The notes under the pieces: model-generated
What the model was told of the DNA's origin: nothing
Databases searched by the model: none
Seen by the model: the letters and a program-made list of their open reading frames with translations, nothing else
Shown here: positions 51,048 to 59,411 of the stretch, piece by piece
Position numbering within the stretch: the stretch's first letter is position 1
How the letters are laid out: each line of letters starts with the position of its first letter
Origin: Elusimicrobia bacterium RIFOXYA12_FULL_51_18
Lineage (GTDB): Bacteria > Elusimicrobiota > Elusimicrobia > Elusimicrobiales > UBA9959
Direction: 5' to 3'
DNA length: 64,000 nt
NCBI GenBank assembly: GCA_001800245.1
Contig: MGVA01000027.1
Span: 34,023-98,022, forward strand
Made by a program: the position numbers and the translations under genes

Positions 51048-53062
51048 TACGCAGCCGGATTGCTGCTGACAATCTCAGCATGCGTTTCGTCGGTCCCCTG
51101 TGATTTCTCAAAGTAAAGATTCAGCGGCTTGAGCGGGAAGTTTGAAACGAGGAGTTCGTATTTATGACGCACTCCTAATTGGTGCATGCCGGTCCACAAG
51201 GTTTTTACGCGATAGGTTTTGAAGCCTTTGAAAAGCCCCAGTTTTTCCAGTTCGTAGCTCAGGATGAATTTCCCTTTGATGCTTTTGAGTGCCGGGATTA
51301 AATCTTCCTCTTTGAAGAATTTGGAGCCGTGATCTCCGCCCTCTTTGGGCCAGTGAATTGGATAGGGCGGGTCAAGGTAAAAGAATGTATTGTCGGAATC
51401 ATATTCTTTGAGGATGTCCTGCCAATCCCATGAATGGAGCGTTACGTTCTTAAGCCTCTCCTGGATGTCGGGCAGCTTAAGCGGTAGTCTGATGTGATAG
51501 CCCTCGCCGTTTCTGCCAGTTCTAACGCCTTCCCATGAGTCAGTCCTGCCCCAGTAGGTCGCCTTGTTTAGATAGGCGAAGCGGTAAAACCTTTCCCGCG
51601 GCGTTTTGGGCTGGCTCTCAAACAGCTTCCGGGCCCGGATTCTGTGTATGACCCAGTCCTGTTTATTCAGCCAGTTTAAATCCTCTGGCGTCATGCTCTT
51701 GATGAAGCGATAGGCGAACATGAGGTCGGAGTTAACGTCATTGATGACTTCCGCATCCGACCGCTTCTTATGGAAGAATACCTGGGCGCCGCCGCAAAAA
51801 GCCTCCACATAATTCTTATGCTCCGGGATAAGCGCCAGGATTTTCTTGTAAAGCCGGTATTTGCCGCCGGGGCTTTTGAAAGCGCCATGAACCTTCTCCA
51901 GTTCCGGCGCGTCCTCAAGCTGCGGTAGAAATGGGGGGGCTTTATCCTCCATGCCTTCCGGCTCGGGTGTTAGGTCCTTCTCGATGTAAAGGTGAAGTGG
52001 CTTTAACGGGAAATTAGAGGCCATCATCTCTGTGACCCACTCCTGATTGCCGCCCGGGCCTCTCATCTGATTCCTGCGCTTAACTATGTAGACGTTGTAA
52101 CCCTTGAAAACTTTGACTCGTTCAGACGGATATGAGATTATCCATTTCGCCTTCAGGCCCTTAATGGCTTTCAGAAAGTCCTCTTCTTTGAACCCGAAGT
52201 CAAAGAGGTTGAATTTGCCGGGATACGGTGGGTCCATGTAGAAGAACGTCTCCGGGCTGTCATAGTCCTTTAGCACCTGCAAATAGTCTTTGTTGGTGAC
52301 CGCCACGTTGCGCAGCCGCTCTTGCGCGCGATCCACGGTGTTCGGGAAGTCTATCTTTACGCCTTCGTTGGCGGGGTTAAATGAGCCGCCTCGCATTTTG
52401 CCGTAGGAAGACCGGGTCAGATAGAATGATTTGTAGAAGCGGTCGCGGTCGGTTTCCGGCTTCAGGGCTTTAAGGCGTTCGTGGGTCTCCCTGAGGATTG
52501 TCCATTCGCGTTTTGCCAGCGCGTTGCTGTCCTCCGGGCTGTGGTCCCGTATAAATTTATGCATGAAAGCGATCTCCGCGTCGCGGTCGTTTAATGCTTC
52601 CTGCGGCGATGGGTCCTTGGCATAGAGCACAGCCGCGCCGCCCGCGAACGGCTCGACATAGGTGCGGTGGTGGGGGATGTACGAAGCTATCCGGTGAGCC
52701 AGATAGCGCTTTCCGCCGTAAGAACCGAACGCCTGGCGCACGCCTTTTTCTGCGTCGTTATCATAATCCGCCTCTGCGACATCCTCGGCGATTATCGCCA
52801 GCGTTTGCTCTTGCAAATCGTCCTGAATAGTATGCTGGAAGCCCCGGCGGGTCATCTCCAGTTGGACTACGATATGCAACGCCAGGATGTCCTGCGCGTC
52901 CCAGTTCGTGGTTTCGTCAAACACCTTGTGCCCGGCCTGCAGCATGGTCCATGCCCTGTGCAGGATGAAGTCCATGGACAGCAGCTCTTGATCTGGTAAC
53001 TTGGCCGGGTCCGAACGGAATAGCTCGCCGTAATCCGCAAAGTTAATTTTCACTGTTTCCAT
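51047..53062 (-). CDS. Double D12-class DNA adenine methyltransferase
   Basis: A 671-aa protein built of two Dam-like domains. Domain 1 (residues 112-365): SYGGKRYLAHRI, AdoMet motif VEPFAGGAAV (135-144), catalytic DPPY (277-280). Domain 2 (residues 393-660): FKSPGGKYRLYKKI, VEAFCGGAQV (419-428), DPPY (564-567). Each ends with the same FPLKPL(H/N)LY(I/F)EK tag, showing an internal duplication. The first 110 residues are an extra domain of unknown role. Both catalytic motifs are intact. It probably N6-methylates adenine in phage DNA and could protect against the host HsdR system. Confidence 0.85.
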   Translation of the reverse strand: METVKINFADYGELFRSDPAKLPDQELLSMDFILHRAWTMLQAGHKVFDETTNWDAQDILALHIVVQLEMTRRGFQHTIQDDLQEQTLAIIAEDVAEADYDNDAEKGVRQAFGSYGGKRYLAHRIASYIPHHRTYVEPFAGGAAVLYAKDPSPQEALNDRDAEIAFMHKFIRDHSPEDSNALAKREWTILRETHERLKALKPETDRDRFYKSFYLTRSSYGKMRGGSFNPANEGVKIDFPNTVDRAQERLRNVAVTNKDYLQVLKDYDSPETFFYMDPPYPGKFNLFDFGFKEEDFLKAIKGLKAKWIISYPSERVKVFKGYNVYIVKRRNQMRGPGGNQEWVTEMMASNFPLKPLHLYIEKDLTPEPEGMEDKAPPFLPQLEDAPELEKVHGAFKSPGGKYRLYKKILALIPEHKNYVEAFCGGAQVFFHKKRSDAEVINDVNSDLMFAYRFIKSMTPEDLNWLNKQDWVIHRIRARKLFESQPKTPRERFYRFAYLNKATYWGRTDSWEGVRTGRNGEGYHIRLPLKLPDIQERLKNVTLHSWDWQDILKEYDSDNTFFYLDPPYPIHWPKEGGDHGSKFFKEEDLIPALKSIKGKFILSYELEKLGLFKGFKTYRVKTLWTGMHQLGVRHKYELLVSNFPLKPLNLYFEKSQGTDETHAEIVSSNPAA

Positions 53063-53064
53063 AA

Positions 53065-55026
53065 TTATTTCTCCTCAAGCACCGAAACAAAGGTGCATCT
53101 GCAATTTGGATGTGCTGGCAGTACGCCAGACGCTTCGTCCAATGCCATGATCTTGCCGAGTTTCTCACCGGGCGCAGTCTCAGCTGCGTCCGCGCACTCA
53201 ATACACGCGTCGCCCGCCAGCAACCATTGGACTTTTTCAACTCCGGCCTGCTTAAGCGCGTCCAGATTGCCCGCATTATACGCACGGTTCGCCTCTGTGC
53301 GGGCTATAACCTCGGCCAGAACATCTTTGCCGATTACCCGACTGCTGGCTTCCCGTAAAACATTTCCTTGAGCATCTATGACCGGCTTTACTGTAATGGT
53401 CTGGCTGCCGACCCAGTTCTCAATGCGCCGCATAAGCTGTGGGATGGTTTCATTGGCCGTAATTCCAGCCGATAATTCTTCCCGGAGCCGGTCAACCATC
53501 CCACCTGCTAAATCTCCAGCCAAGGCGGAGGCCTCACTCTTGATTTTCTCCTGTATGCCTGGGCTTAAGTCCTCGACTCTTTCAAGTCCGTCTCTCTGCG
53601 CAGCCAGTGCAAGACCCTTCCGCGCGGCCTCCAAAGAGAACTTCTCTATGGTTCTGGCGATGCCGTCTTTATCAACCAGTTGGAGCAGCACCTCTAAATC
53701 ACCCTCGCGTTTGATGCCCGGCAGTTTTGCTTTGACTGCGTCGCCTATCTTGCGAAACATGGTCCGTACAGCCTCAACGAACTTGTTCTCAAGCGACACT
53801 ATCGCCCGTGTGGCGTTGACTATGGTCTCACGTGGATTCAGCGATTTCTGCATCTCCGGCATTCTGGGCGCGACTATCCTGCGCACCTCGTCCGGGCTGA
53901 ATACGCTGTTTTGCAGGTAGATATTGAAAATCTCGGCTTGGTCTTTCTCGTCTATCGCCCGCTTGTTGAACTGGAACGCCCAGTCGTTGATGCCGAAGCC
54001 CTGGCGGATGACATGCTTTGTCAGCTTCTCCGCCAGCCGCATCTGGAAGGGGGAAATAGTCTCATCGTAAAACGTGGCCGTCTGATGATCGCCAGTGCCC
54101 GCGCCGATGTTCCCGGTCTCTATAATAGACACCTTGCTCGGCGGAACGCCGTAGACTGCCAGTATCTCGTTTCTGGTGAACTCCCGGAGTTCCAGGAACT
54201 CCATGTCTTTCTGTGTCGTGCTTATCTGCTTAAACTCGATGTCGCCCTCCAGCACCAAATCCGAATGCGCCATGTCCGGATTCTTGACCCTGGCCTCCAT
54301 ATATTCGCGGTTACGCTCCACCTGCTCCGGGGTCGCGTCTTTCATAATAAATGCGCCCCTGATTTTTGCGCCATTCAGGAAGAACGCCCGGTTGTATATC
54401 TGCGCGTATTTATCAACCGTAACCGGCAGTATCAATGAAGCCAGCGGGGAAAGGCCGTAGAGGGTAGCCCCCTTGGTTCCCAGTTTGAAGTGAATAACTT
54501 CCCTGGGTGTGAATTCGACCTTTCCCGACTGGTTCCTGGGGACTTGGATGTAACCCGTAATAGTGCCGTGCTCGTCCGCTTTCACCCGCACCGTGGTCGC
54601 GTCCAGATTCCATAGTTCTCTGGGCTTACCGTCCGCGCCGTAGACCACCTCAAGAAACGCGTTGCCGAATACATAAACGTCGCGGGCGATATCGTCCAGT
54701 ATCTCCAGCAGTGTGTCGTTGGGATTGCAGTTGGCGAAGAACTCCTGCAGGACTTCGGCGTTATTGGAGTCGGCATTGGCCTTTGCCGGCGATAGCGAAT
54801 ATCCCCGGGCGGTGACCGCCTTGCAGATGACGCCGACTACCGCGCGGACCCAGGAGGTCTGCTCATACATCTGGTTAAAAATCTCAAAATCTATGTCCGG
54901 CAGGATGCCCTCGGTTGAGGACTGCAAGCCGGTCACATAGGAGATTATCTGCTTGGATGATTTCTGCATTTCCTCCCGGATAACGCCGCCGAACAGCGCC
55001 TTCACAAGTCTTTCTCTTATGCCCAT
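53065..55026 (-). CDS. Portal protein fused to a MuF-like domain
   Basis: A 653-aa protein from ATG 55026 (AAAGGAGACAGCTT upstream). Residues 1-420 are a phage portal: SWVRAVVGVICKAVTARGY, VFGNAFLEVVYG, NLDATTVRVKADEHGTITGYIQ, PREVIHFKLGTKG, YGVPPSKVSIIETGNIGAG. The C-terminal 230 residues carry a MuF/SPP1-gp7 morphogenesis domain with RTEANRAYNAGNLDALKQAG, WLLAGDACIECADAAE and HPNCRCTFV. The protein is the vertex channel for DNA and possibly a cargo carrier. It precedes the methylase by 2 bp. Confidence 0.92.
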   Translation of the reverse strand: MGIRERLVKALFGGVIREEMQKSSKQIISYVTGLQSSTEGILPDIDFEIFNQMYEQTSWVRAVVGVICKAVTARGYSLSPAKANADSNNAEVLQEFFANCNPNDTLLEILDDIARDVYVFGNAFLEVVYGADGKPRELWNLDATTVRVKADEHGTITGYIQVPRNQSGKVEFTPREVIHFKLGTKGATLYGLSPLASLILPVTVDKYAQIYNRAFFLNGAKIRGAFIMKDATPEQVERNREYMEARVKNPDMAHSDLVLEGDIEFKQISTTQKDMEFLELREFTRNEILAVYGVPPSKVSIIETGNIGAGTGDHQTATFYDETISPFQMRLAEKLTKHVIRQGFGINDWAFQFNKRAIDEKDQAEIFNIYLQNSVFSPDEVRRIVAPRMPEMQKSLNPRETIVNATRAIVSLENKFVEAVRTMFRKIGDAVKAKLPGIKREGDLEVLLQLVDKDGIARTIEKFSLEAARKGLALAAQRDGLERVEDLSPGIQEKIKSEASALAGDLAGGMVDRLREELSAGITANETIPQLMRRIENWVGSQTITVKPVIDAQGNVLREASSRVIGKDVLAEVIARTEANRAYNAGNLDALKQAGVEKVQWLLAGDACIECADAAETAPGEKLGKIMALDEASGVLPAHPNCRCTFVSVLEEK

Positions 55027-55790
55027 AAGCTGTCTCCTTTTGAAATCCCAGCGGAGTGCCGGAACCGCCCCGACCCCTTGAGTGTGGGACACTCAAAGCT
55101 CTCTCTTGAGCCCTCCTCCGCATCTATCCACCACTTTAGGTCGCACTTCTTGGGATACTCGCTGCGCCAGTTAAACGGCGATTCCTTGAGCAGCGCCTTC
55201 CGAATCTTGTGCGAGCACATGAATTTGCAGTACCTGAACTGGAAGCCCGAGATCTTGGTCAATCCAATGCTGCGGGTGAACCCGTTGGCTCTGGTCCCGT
55301 AGCGGGTTATCAAAAGCCTGGGATGGACAACCTCGCCGTCTGCTGTGCAGTAAAACTGACTCTTGATAAAACCGCCGTAAAGCCAGTTCGCCGACTGGTA
55401 AACATAACCGGGCTTGCCCCGGAGACCATCAGCCCAACTAAACAAAACGTGGACACAGGGGAAGTCCTGCTCTATATGCAGGCCGCACAATTTCAAAAAC
55501 ATACTTTCGGTATTGCGGGGCATCTCGTCCAGCACGCAGAACCTGTTCAGCTCCAGATAGTTGTTCACGCCAAGCGACGGGAATAGCCTGCGAATGGTAT
55601 GCATAGGCCGCGTACCGAAGCCCCATAGCGCAACACCGACCAGTTTCTCGCCTTTGAACAGGCCGTAGGTTATCTTCGTTATGGGCGGGCAGATGACGGC
55701 GTAATGATGCGCCGCGACAAAATCCCTCCCCGTTGTGTTGGGAATGGCGGTTATGGATAAAGTTTCGGCTGCGCCGTTCAGTTTAGACAT
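55017..55790 (-). CDS. Mom-like DNA modification protein (adenine methylcarbamoyl-type acyltransferase)
   Basis: A 257-aa protein read from ATG 55790; longer in-frame starts would lie inside terL. From memory it matches the Mu Mom family: GLFKGEKLVGVALWGFGT (about 43-60), YLELNRFCVLDEMPRNTES (about 78-96), VLFSWADGLRGKPGYVYQSANWLYGG (about 115-140). Mom turns adenine in phage DNA into N6-methylcarbamoyl-adenine, blocking restriction. The C-terminal 100 residues are less conserved. It overlaps terL by 8 bp and the portal gene by 10 bp, so it is expressed with the packaging genes. No com-like translational activator is seen. Confidence 0.7.
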   Translation of the reverse strand: MSKLNGAAETLSITAIPNTTGRDFVAAHHYAVICPPITKITYGLFKGEKLVGVALWGFGTRPMHTIRRLFPSLGVNNYLELNRFCVLDEMPRNTESMFLKLCGLHIEQDFPCVHVLFSWADGLRGKPGYVYQSANWLYGGFIKSQFYCTADGEVVHPRLLITRYGTRANGFTRSIGLTKISGFQFRYCKFMCSHKIRKALLKESPFNWRSEYPKKCDLKWWIDAEEGSRESFECPTLKGSGRFRHSAGISKGDSLWA

Positions 55791-57165
55791 AATTATCAAA
55801 CCGCCTGGAATCGCCCACGTAATATATCTTCGGCACAACGCGCTGTGTTTCCAACGCCTGGATGGCCAGCCAGAGCGCGTCCAGCATATCTTCGGTGCCA
55901 TGGGGGAAGTGGAGCAGTTCTTCTTCAAGTTGCGTTAGCCAGGCCATGCCGTTCGGCTTTGGCAGGCGTATAGCGCCGTTCTCAAAAAGCGGGGTTAAGC
56001 CGCGCAGCCTGGCATGTTTATCATCGGACGCGTTTATGGTTTTAAGCGGCATACGCTTGGTCTCTTCGTCCGTACGCAGCGACTCGGCAAAGGCCGCCTG
56101 ATAGCCATTGGATTCTACCGCCATCAGGCATGGGTGGTACTGGTGAAATACCCGTTTAGCCGCTTTGAGTTGCTCATTGAACGGAATCCTGTCGCGGTAG
56201 GCGTCAATGACGTAGACATTCCCTGCTTTATCCTTGCCGATGACGCAATAAGCAAATCGCGAACTGCCCTCCCGCCGGGAGATAGCCAGATCAATCCCCA
56301 CGTAGATCGAGAGACCATCCGGCACGTGGTCATACCTGCCGGAATCAAGCCACGCCGCCTTAAAGTCAGAGCCCTCCTGGCCGGATGGATCATTGAGATA
56401 CAGGCAATTGTAAGAGCTCGTGCCCAGTTGGGCTTTAAGTTGGGCCAGTTTTTCAGCGCTAAATTTCTCAGGGAGCAGAATGTGCTGCTTGCCGGACTCG
56501 TCCAGCCATTCCGCCGCCAAATCTATAATCTTCCAGTTTGCGAACCCGGGCTCGGATTTCAGGAACCCGGCGATATCGTCCGTATGCCAGCGGGTCATGA
56601 CCACGATTATCTGCCCGCCGTCATCCAGCCGGGGTAAGAGGTCTTTCTGGAACCACGTTATCACCTTCTGCCGCTGATTCGGCGTTTGCGTATTCCGGTT
56701 AGAGCATGGATCGTCGACAATGACCAGGTCAGGATGCTGGCTTACCACGGTGCCCAATACCGAGGCCACCGCTATGGACGGCTCTTTGCGTATTTCTGTG
56801 CGCGGTATCTGGATGCGTTCCTCAGTCCAGGTATCGGCTGTCAGATCCCAATGGCCATATTGCTCCCGGAATCGCGCGCTTTGGGTTAGGTGGCCTTTAA
56901 TCTCCCGCAGGAAGCCTTTGGCGTTGTCCAATACTTCGTTGACCAGCAGAATCCGGAGGTTATGGTTCTCTGTCAGCCTGAACAATGGGTATGCTATGGT
57001 GCAGGAACTGGTCTTAAGGTGGCCGACCGGGGCCAGCAGCAGAACGAACTGCTCCCTGAGCAAAATATCGAACCACGACAGATGCAACTCGGTCAATTGG
57101 GTGTAGCCAAGCACCTCTTTTGCGAAGAAAAACAGGTCTTCAAGCCGTTGTTCGTGGTCTTTCAT
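55783..57165 (-). CDS. terL: Terminase large subunit
   Basis: A 460-aa packaging motor/nuclease. Walker A VLLLAPVGHLKTSS (K51) is a terminase-type P-loop; Walker B LVIVDDP is near residue 140 and the coupling motif VVMTRWHTDD near 180. The C-terminal RNase H-like nuclease starts at VGIDLAISRREG (about 283) with further acidic residues at VIDAYRDR and MLDALWLA. The start at 57165 has AAGGAAA upstream; longer in-frame starts are not supported. The 249 bp between TerS and TerL hold no gene. Confidence 0.9.
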   Translation of the reverse strand: MKDHEQRLEDLFFFAKEVLGYTQLTELHLSWFDILLREQFVLLLAPVGHLKTSSCTIAYPLFRLTENHNLRILLVNEVLDNAKGFLREIKGHLTQSARFREQYGHWDLTADTWTEERIQIPRTEIRKEPSIAVASVLGTVVSQHPDLVIVDDPCSNRNTQTPNQRQKVITWFQKDLLPRLDDGGQIIVVMTRWHTDDIAGFLKSEPGFANWKIIDLAAEWLDESGKQHILLPEKFSAEKLAQLKAQLGTSSYNCLYLNDPSGQEGSDFKAAWLDSGRYDHVPDGLSIYVGIDLAISRREGSSRFAYCVIGKDKAGNVYVIDAYRDRIPFNEQLKAAKRVFHQYHPCLMAVESNGYQAAFAESLRTDEETKRMPLKTINASDDKHARLRGLTPLFENGAIRLPKPNGMAWLTQLEEELLHFPHGTEDMLDALWLAIQALETQRVVPKIYYVGDSRRFDNYV

Positions 57166-57379
57166 AGCCACGTTTTCCTTGAGCGAAGAAAATGGCTGTT
57201 TGTGCGAAGAATGGACGAAGGATTTTTCATTGAGCGGTTTCGTACAAAAAATATATGGGTAGGTCCCTTTGAAACGTGCGAAATAAAATCTTTGGGGGAG
57301 CATGTGCGGTTTGGCTTCGGATTTTCCCGCAAAAATTCCGGGCCTGCCTCTAGAGCTGTTCTCCGACGAGAAAAGTCCT

Positions 57380-57400
57380 GACATAATGTTGCATTATGTC
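57380..57400. promoter_or_regulatory. Perfect palindrome upstream of terL
   Basis: GACATAATG (57380-57388) and CATTATGTC (57392-57400) form a perfect 9-bp palindrome around TTG. It lies in the 249-bp gap between TerS and TerL, 215 bp from the TerL start. It looks like an operator or recombination site and has no T-run. Confidence 0.65.
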
Positions 57401-57414
57401 TAGTAAAATCGGCG

Positions 57415-57966
57415 TTAAGTGGCAGCATTCGCGTCCTTTTTTGGCTCTCCTGGCTCTGTCTCCGCCTCAGTTGCCTCTGCCGCTCCAGCGCGTTGGACGG
57501 CCTCGTTGCCCAGGCTTTCAGAAGCAGTTTTTTCTCCTGCTGATTTATTGTGAAGGAATTTCCGCACAGTGATGCGGAGTTCTTCCGACTTCTCAAGGAC
57601 TTGCTCCGGGACTGCGTTCCTTCCTGTGAGCATTCCGAACTGCGCCTGGCGGTCAAATAGCTCGCCCATAACGGCGACCAAGTCGCGTATCGTGGCGTCG
57701 GATAGTTTCTTTTTGATTTCTTTGAGTGCCAGGAAGATGATATCCCACGCTTCGCGGGTGAGGCGTGTTTGTATTCTGGCGGCTGTGGGGTTTGCGCCTT
57801 TTCTCTCCGGCATGAACCTGGCCGCGTTATCGAGCCAGTATTTGACAGTGGATTTTTCAACTCCAATCTCCCTTGCGATGGCGCTGAGGCGTGCGCCGCC
57901 TTCAAATTTTGTGATCGCGTTCTGAATGGTTTCATTTGAATGTTTTTGCGGCCCTTTACGTTTCAT
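57415..57966 (-). CDS. terS: Terminase small subunit-like HTH protein
   Basis: A 183-aa protein with an N-terminal helix-turn-helix (residues 8-48: ETIQNAITKFEGGARLSAIAREIGVEKSTVKYWLDNA), a middle helical oligomerisation region and an acidic/Ala-rich tail. Position directly before terL and an HTH at the N-terminus match small terminases, which recognise the packaging site. It overlaps the preceding zinc-finger gene by 11 bp. Confidence 0.75.
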   Translation of the reverse strand: MKRKGPQKHSNETIQNAITKFEGGARLSAIAREIGVEKSTVKYWLDNAARFMPERKGANPTAARIQTRLTREAWDIIFLALKEIKKKLSDATIRDLVAVMGELFDRQAQFGMLTGRNAVPEQVLEKSEELRITVRKFLHNKSAGEKTASESLGNEAVQRAGAAEATEAETEPGEPKKDANAAT

Positions 57967-58150
57967 CGTGATAGTCTCGTCTTAACTCCTGCCGGTATTT
58001 ACTCTGATACTCTCGCAGATACTTTCTCCGCCAGGAGCGTGCGCAATCTTTGTGAAGCTGCTGATTCGGGAATGCAGGCCGGAACCTTGTCCCACAGTAC
58101 TCGCATGCACGCGTTTCATAACGCCCTTGATCTATTTTGGATGGTTTCAT
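57956..58150 (-). CDS. Small zinc-finger protein
   Basis: A 64-aa protein from ATG 58150 with CEYCGTRFRPAFPNQQLHKDC, a C-x2-C...H-x3-C finger, and a basic C-terminal region (RSWRRKYLREYQSKYRQELRRDYHDE). It resembles the DNA-binding/packaging helper proteins seen with HNH-terminase modules. The start is chosen because no longer frame has a ribosome binding site. Confidence 0.6.
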   Translation of the reverse strand: MKPSKIDQGRYETRACEYCGTRFRPAFPNQQLHKDCARSWRRKYLREYQSKYRQELRRDYHDET

Positions 58151-58180
58151 ACGTAAAGTCCATGAACTGTTTAAACTGTT
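58134..58180 (-). promoter_or_regulatory. Palindromic operator-like site B, weak promoter
   Basis: The block gtccatgaactgtttaaac (58158-58176) repeats site A, and AACTGTTTAAACTGTT (58165-58180) is a near-palindrome. On the minus strand TGGACT (58162-58157) and CAAAAT (58139-58134) are 17 bp apart, a weaker promoter than site A. Transcription would begin inside the zinc-finger gene, just before TerS. Confidence 0.55.
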
Positions 58181-58288
58181 TATGCCTCCTGCCTTTTTCG
58201 ACCCCGCACTCCCCGGCCGCCCTATGCGAGCATAAAAGGCGGACCGGGGATTGACACTATTTTGCGGTAGCACCCATAAGCCGCAGCA

Positions 58289-58552
58289 TTATCCTTTATG
58301 CTTACTATTCGGCAATTCGGCTGGCTTGTTCCCGTCCTTCACGAGAGCCATCGAGATGTCCTTGGCGTTCGCTTTCTGGACGTAGCGGTGAAACTCTATG
58401 TCCAGCTTTGCGCTTGCCAGAATTTTCGCCACCAGATTACTGATTGCATTTGCCCGCGATGGGGTGGACTTGCCCGCCTTGATCATCAGAATTTCCTCGC
58501 TGAGGATATGGCGTATGTCCTCCGTGTTGCGGACTGTCGATTTCTGTTCCAT
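58289..58552 (-). CDS. Small helical phage protein
   Basis: An 87-aa protein with a strong AGGAGG ribosome binding site 9 nt before ATG 58552. Mostly helical (RHILSEEILMIKAGKSTPSRANAISNLVAKILASAKLDIEFHRYV). No family is recognised. It overlaps the preceding gene by 116 bp in another frame. Confidence 0.62.
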   Translation of the reverse strand: MEQKSTVRNTEDIRHILSEEILMIKAGKSTPSRANAISNLVAKILASAKLDIEFHRYVQKANAKDISMALVKDGNKPAELPNSKHKG

Positions 58553-59411
58553 GTGTGTTTCCTCCTATCAGCATTTTCTTGAGTTTAAGATTGAGTCGTT
58601 TGATTTCGGCAACTTCGGGGTAAAGAGAAAATGTTTTCTCGGAACATCTGGAGCAGATATTCCGGTGGTCGTTCTTGTTGACGCCGGTTCCGCACACGGT
58701 GCACGGCGTCCTGGTGACCATCTTAGGCTTCCAATCGGCGCGCCTGCGCCATTCGATGAGGCATTCGCGGCTGCATGTGATTTTATTTTTCTCACGCGTC
58801 TGAAATGGTTTGCTGCAAATTTCACATGTCCTGTCGTAGACCTTGGGATTGAGTTGATAAAATCCGGCCTTTATCTTGCAGCGGAAGCAAATGTGCGCCC
58901 CCGCCTTAAAGACTGCGCCTCCACAGCGTTCGCAAGTGCCCTTGCGCTGGTAAGAGGCGGGCGATGCGGCTATCAAACAGTCATGGGAACAGAATTGCTG
59001 CCGGCGCGAATGCTTGCGGAACGGTATTCCGCAATAACCACAGGGCGTTATGGTTATTTTCCTACCGGTTTTAACGTGTCTAAACAGCCTTCGCAGCGTC
59101 ATTGCCGCCTCCCTTGCGGCGAGAAACCAGAAGTTTGACGTTTCATCCCACCTGGGCACTGAATCGCCGAGAGCCTCAAATTCAGATTCCCACAACGCCG
59201 TAGCGAAGCGGGCGACCCGTTCTGCCTCCGGCTGAGACGATAATTTATATTTCGGCCTAGCTTGGAATGGGAAATGTTCCGAGCGCTTTACCCAGTAGTG
59301 TAGGAGGCTTTTCGATATAGCAAGCTCGCCAGCCACTTTTGCGTAGGTTTCCCCGGCCACTATTCTTCCGATAGCGGCGAGTTTTCTCTCTCGTGGGTGT
59401 CTGTAGCTCAT
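58437..59411 (-). CDS. HTH plus multiple zinc-knuckle phage protein
   Basis: A 324-aa protein. Residues 8-46 form an HTH very like that of TerS (ERKLAAIGRIVAGETYAKVAGELAISKSLLHYWVKR). From about 120 to 260 there are at least four cysteine-paired knuckles: CGYCGIPFR, CSHDC; CERCGG, CFRC; CEICSKPF, CSREC; CTVCG, CSRC. The protein looks like a DNA-binding regulator or packaging factor. It ends with a 116-bp overlap into the next gene, beyond the last recognisable domain. Confidence 0.68.
   Translation of the reverse strand: MSYRHPRERKLAAIGRIVAGETYAKVAGELAISKSLLHYWVKRSEHFPFQARPKYKLSSQPEAERVARFATALWESEFEALGDSVPRWDETSNFWFLAAREAAMTLRRLFRHVKTGRKITITPCGYCGIPFRKHSRRQQFCSHDCLIAASPASYQRKGTCERCGGAVFKAGAHICFRCKIKAGFYQLNPKVYDRTCEICSKPFQTREKNKITCSRECLIEWRRRADWKPKMVTRTPCTVCGTGVNKNDHRNICSRCSEKTFSLYPEVAEIKRLNLKLKKMLIGGNTHGTEIDSPQHGGHTPYPQRGNSDDQGGQVHPIAGKCNQ

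Noticed and set aside
57162-57935. 257-aa minus-strand ORF spanning TerL start and TerS
   Set aside because: It is a different frame over the TerS gene with low-complexity basic composition; TerS and TerL explain the region.
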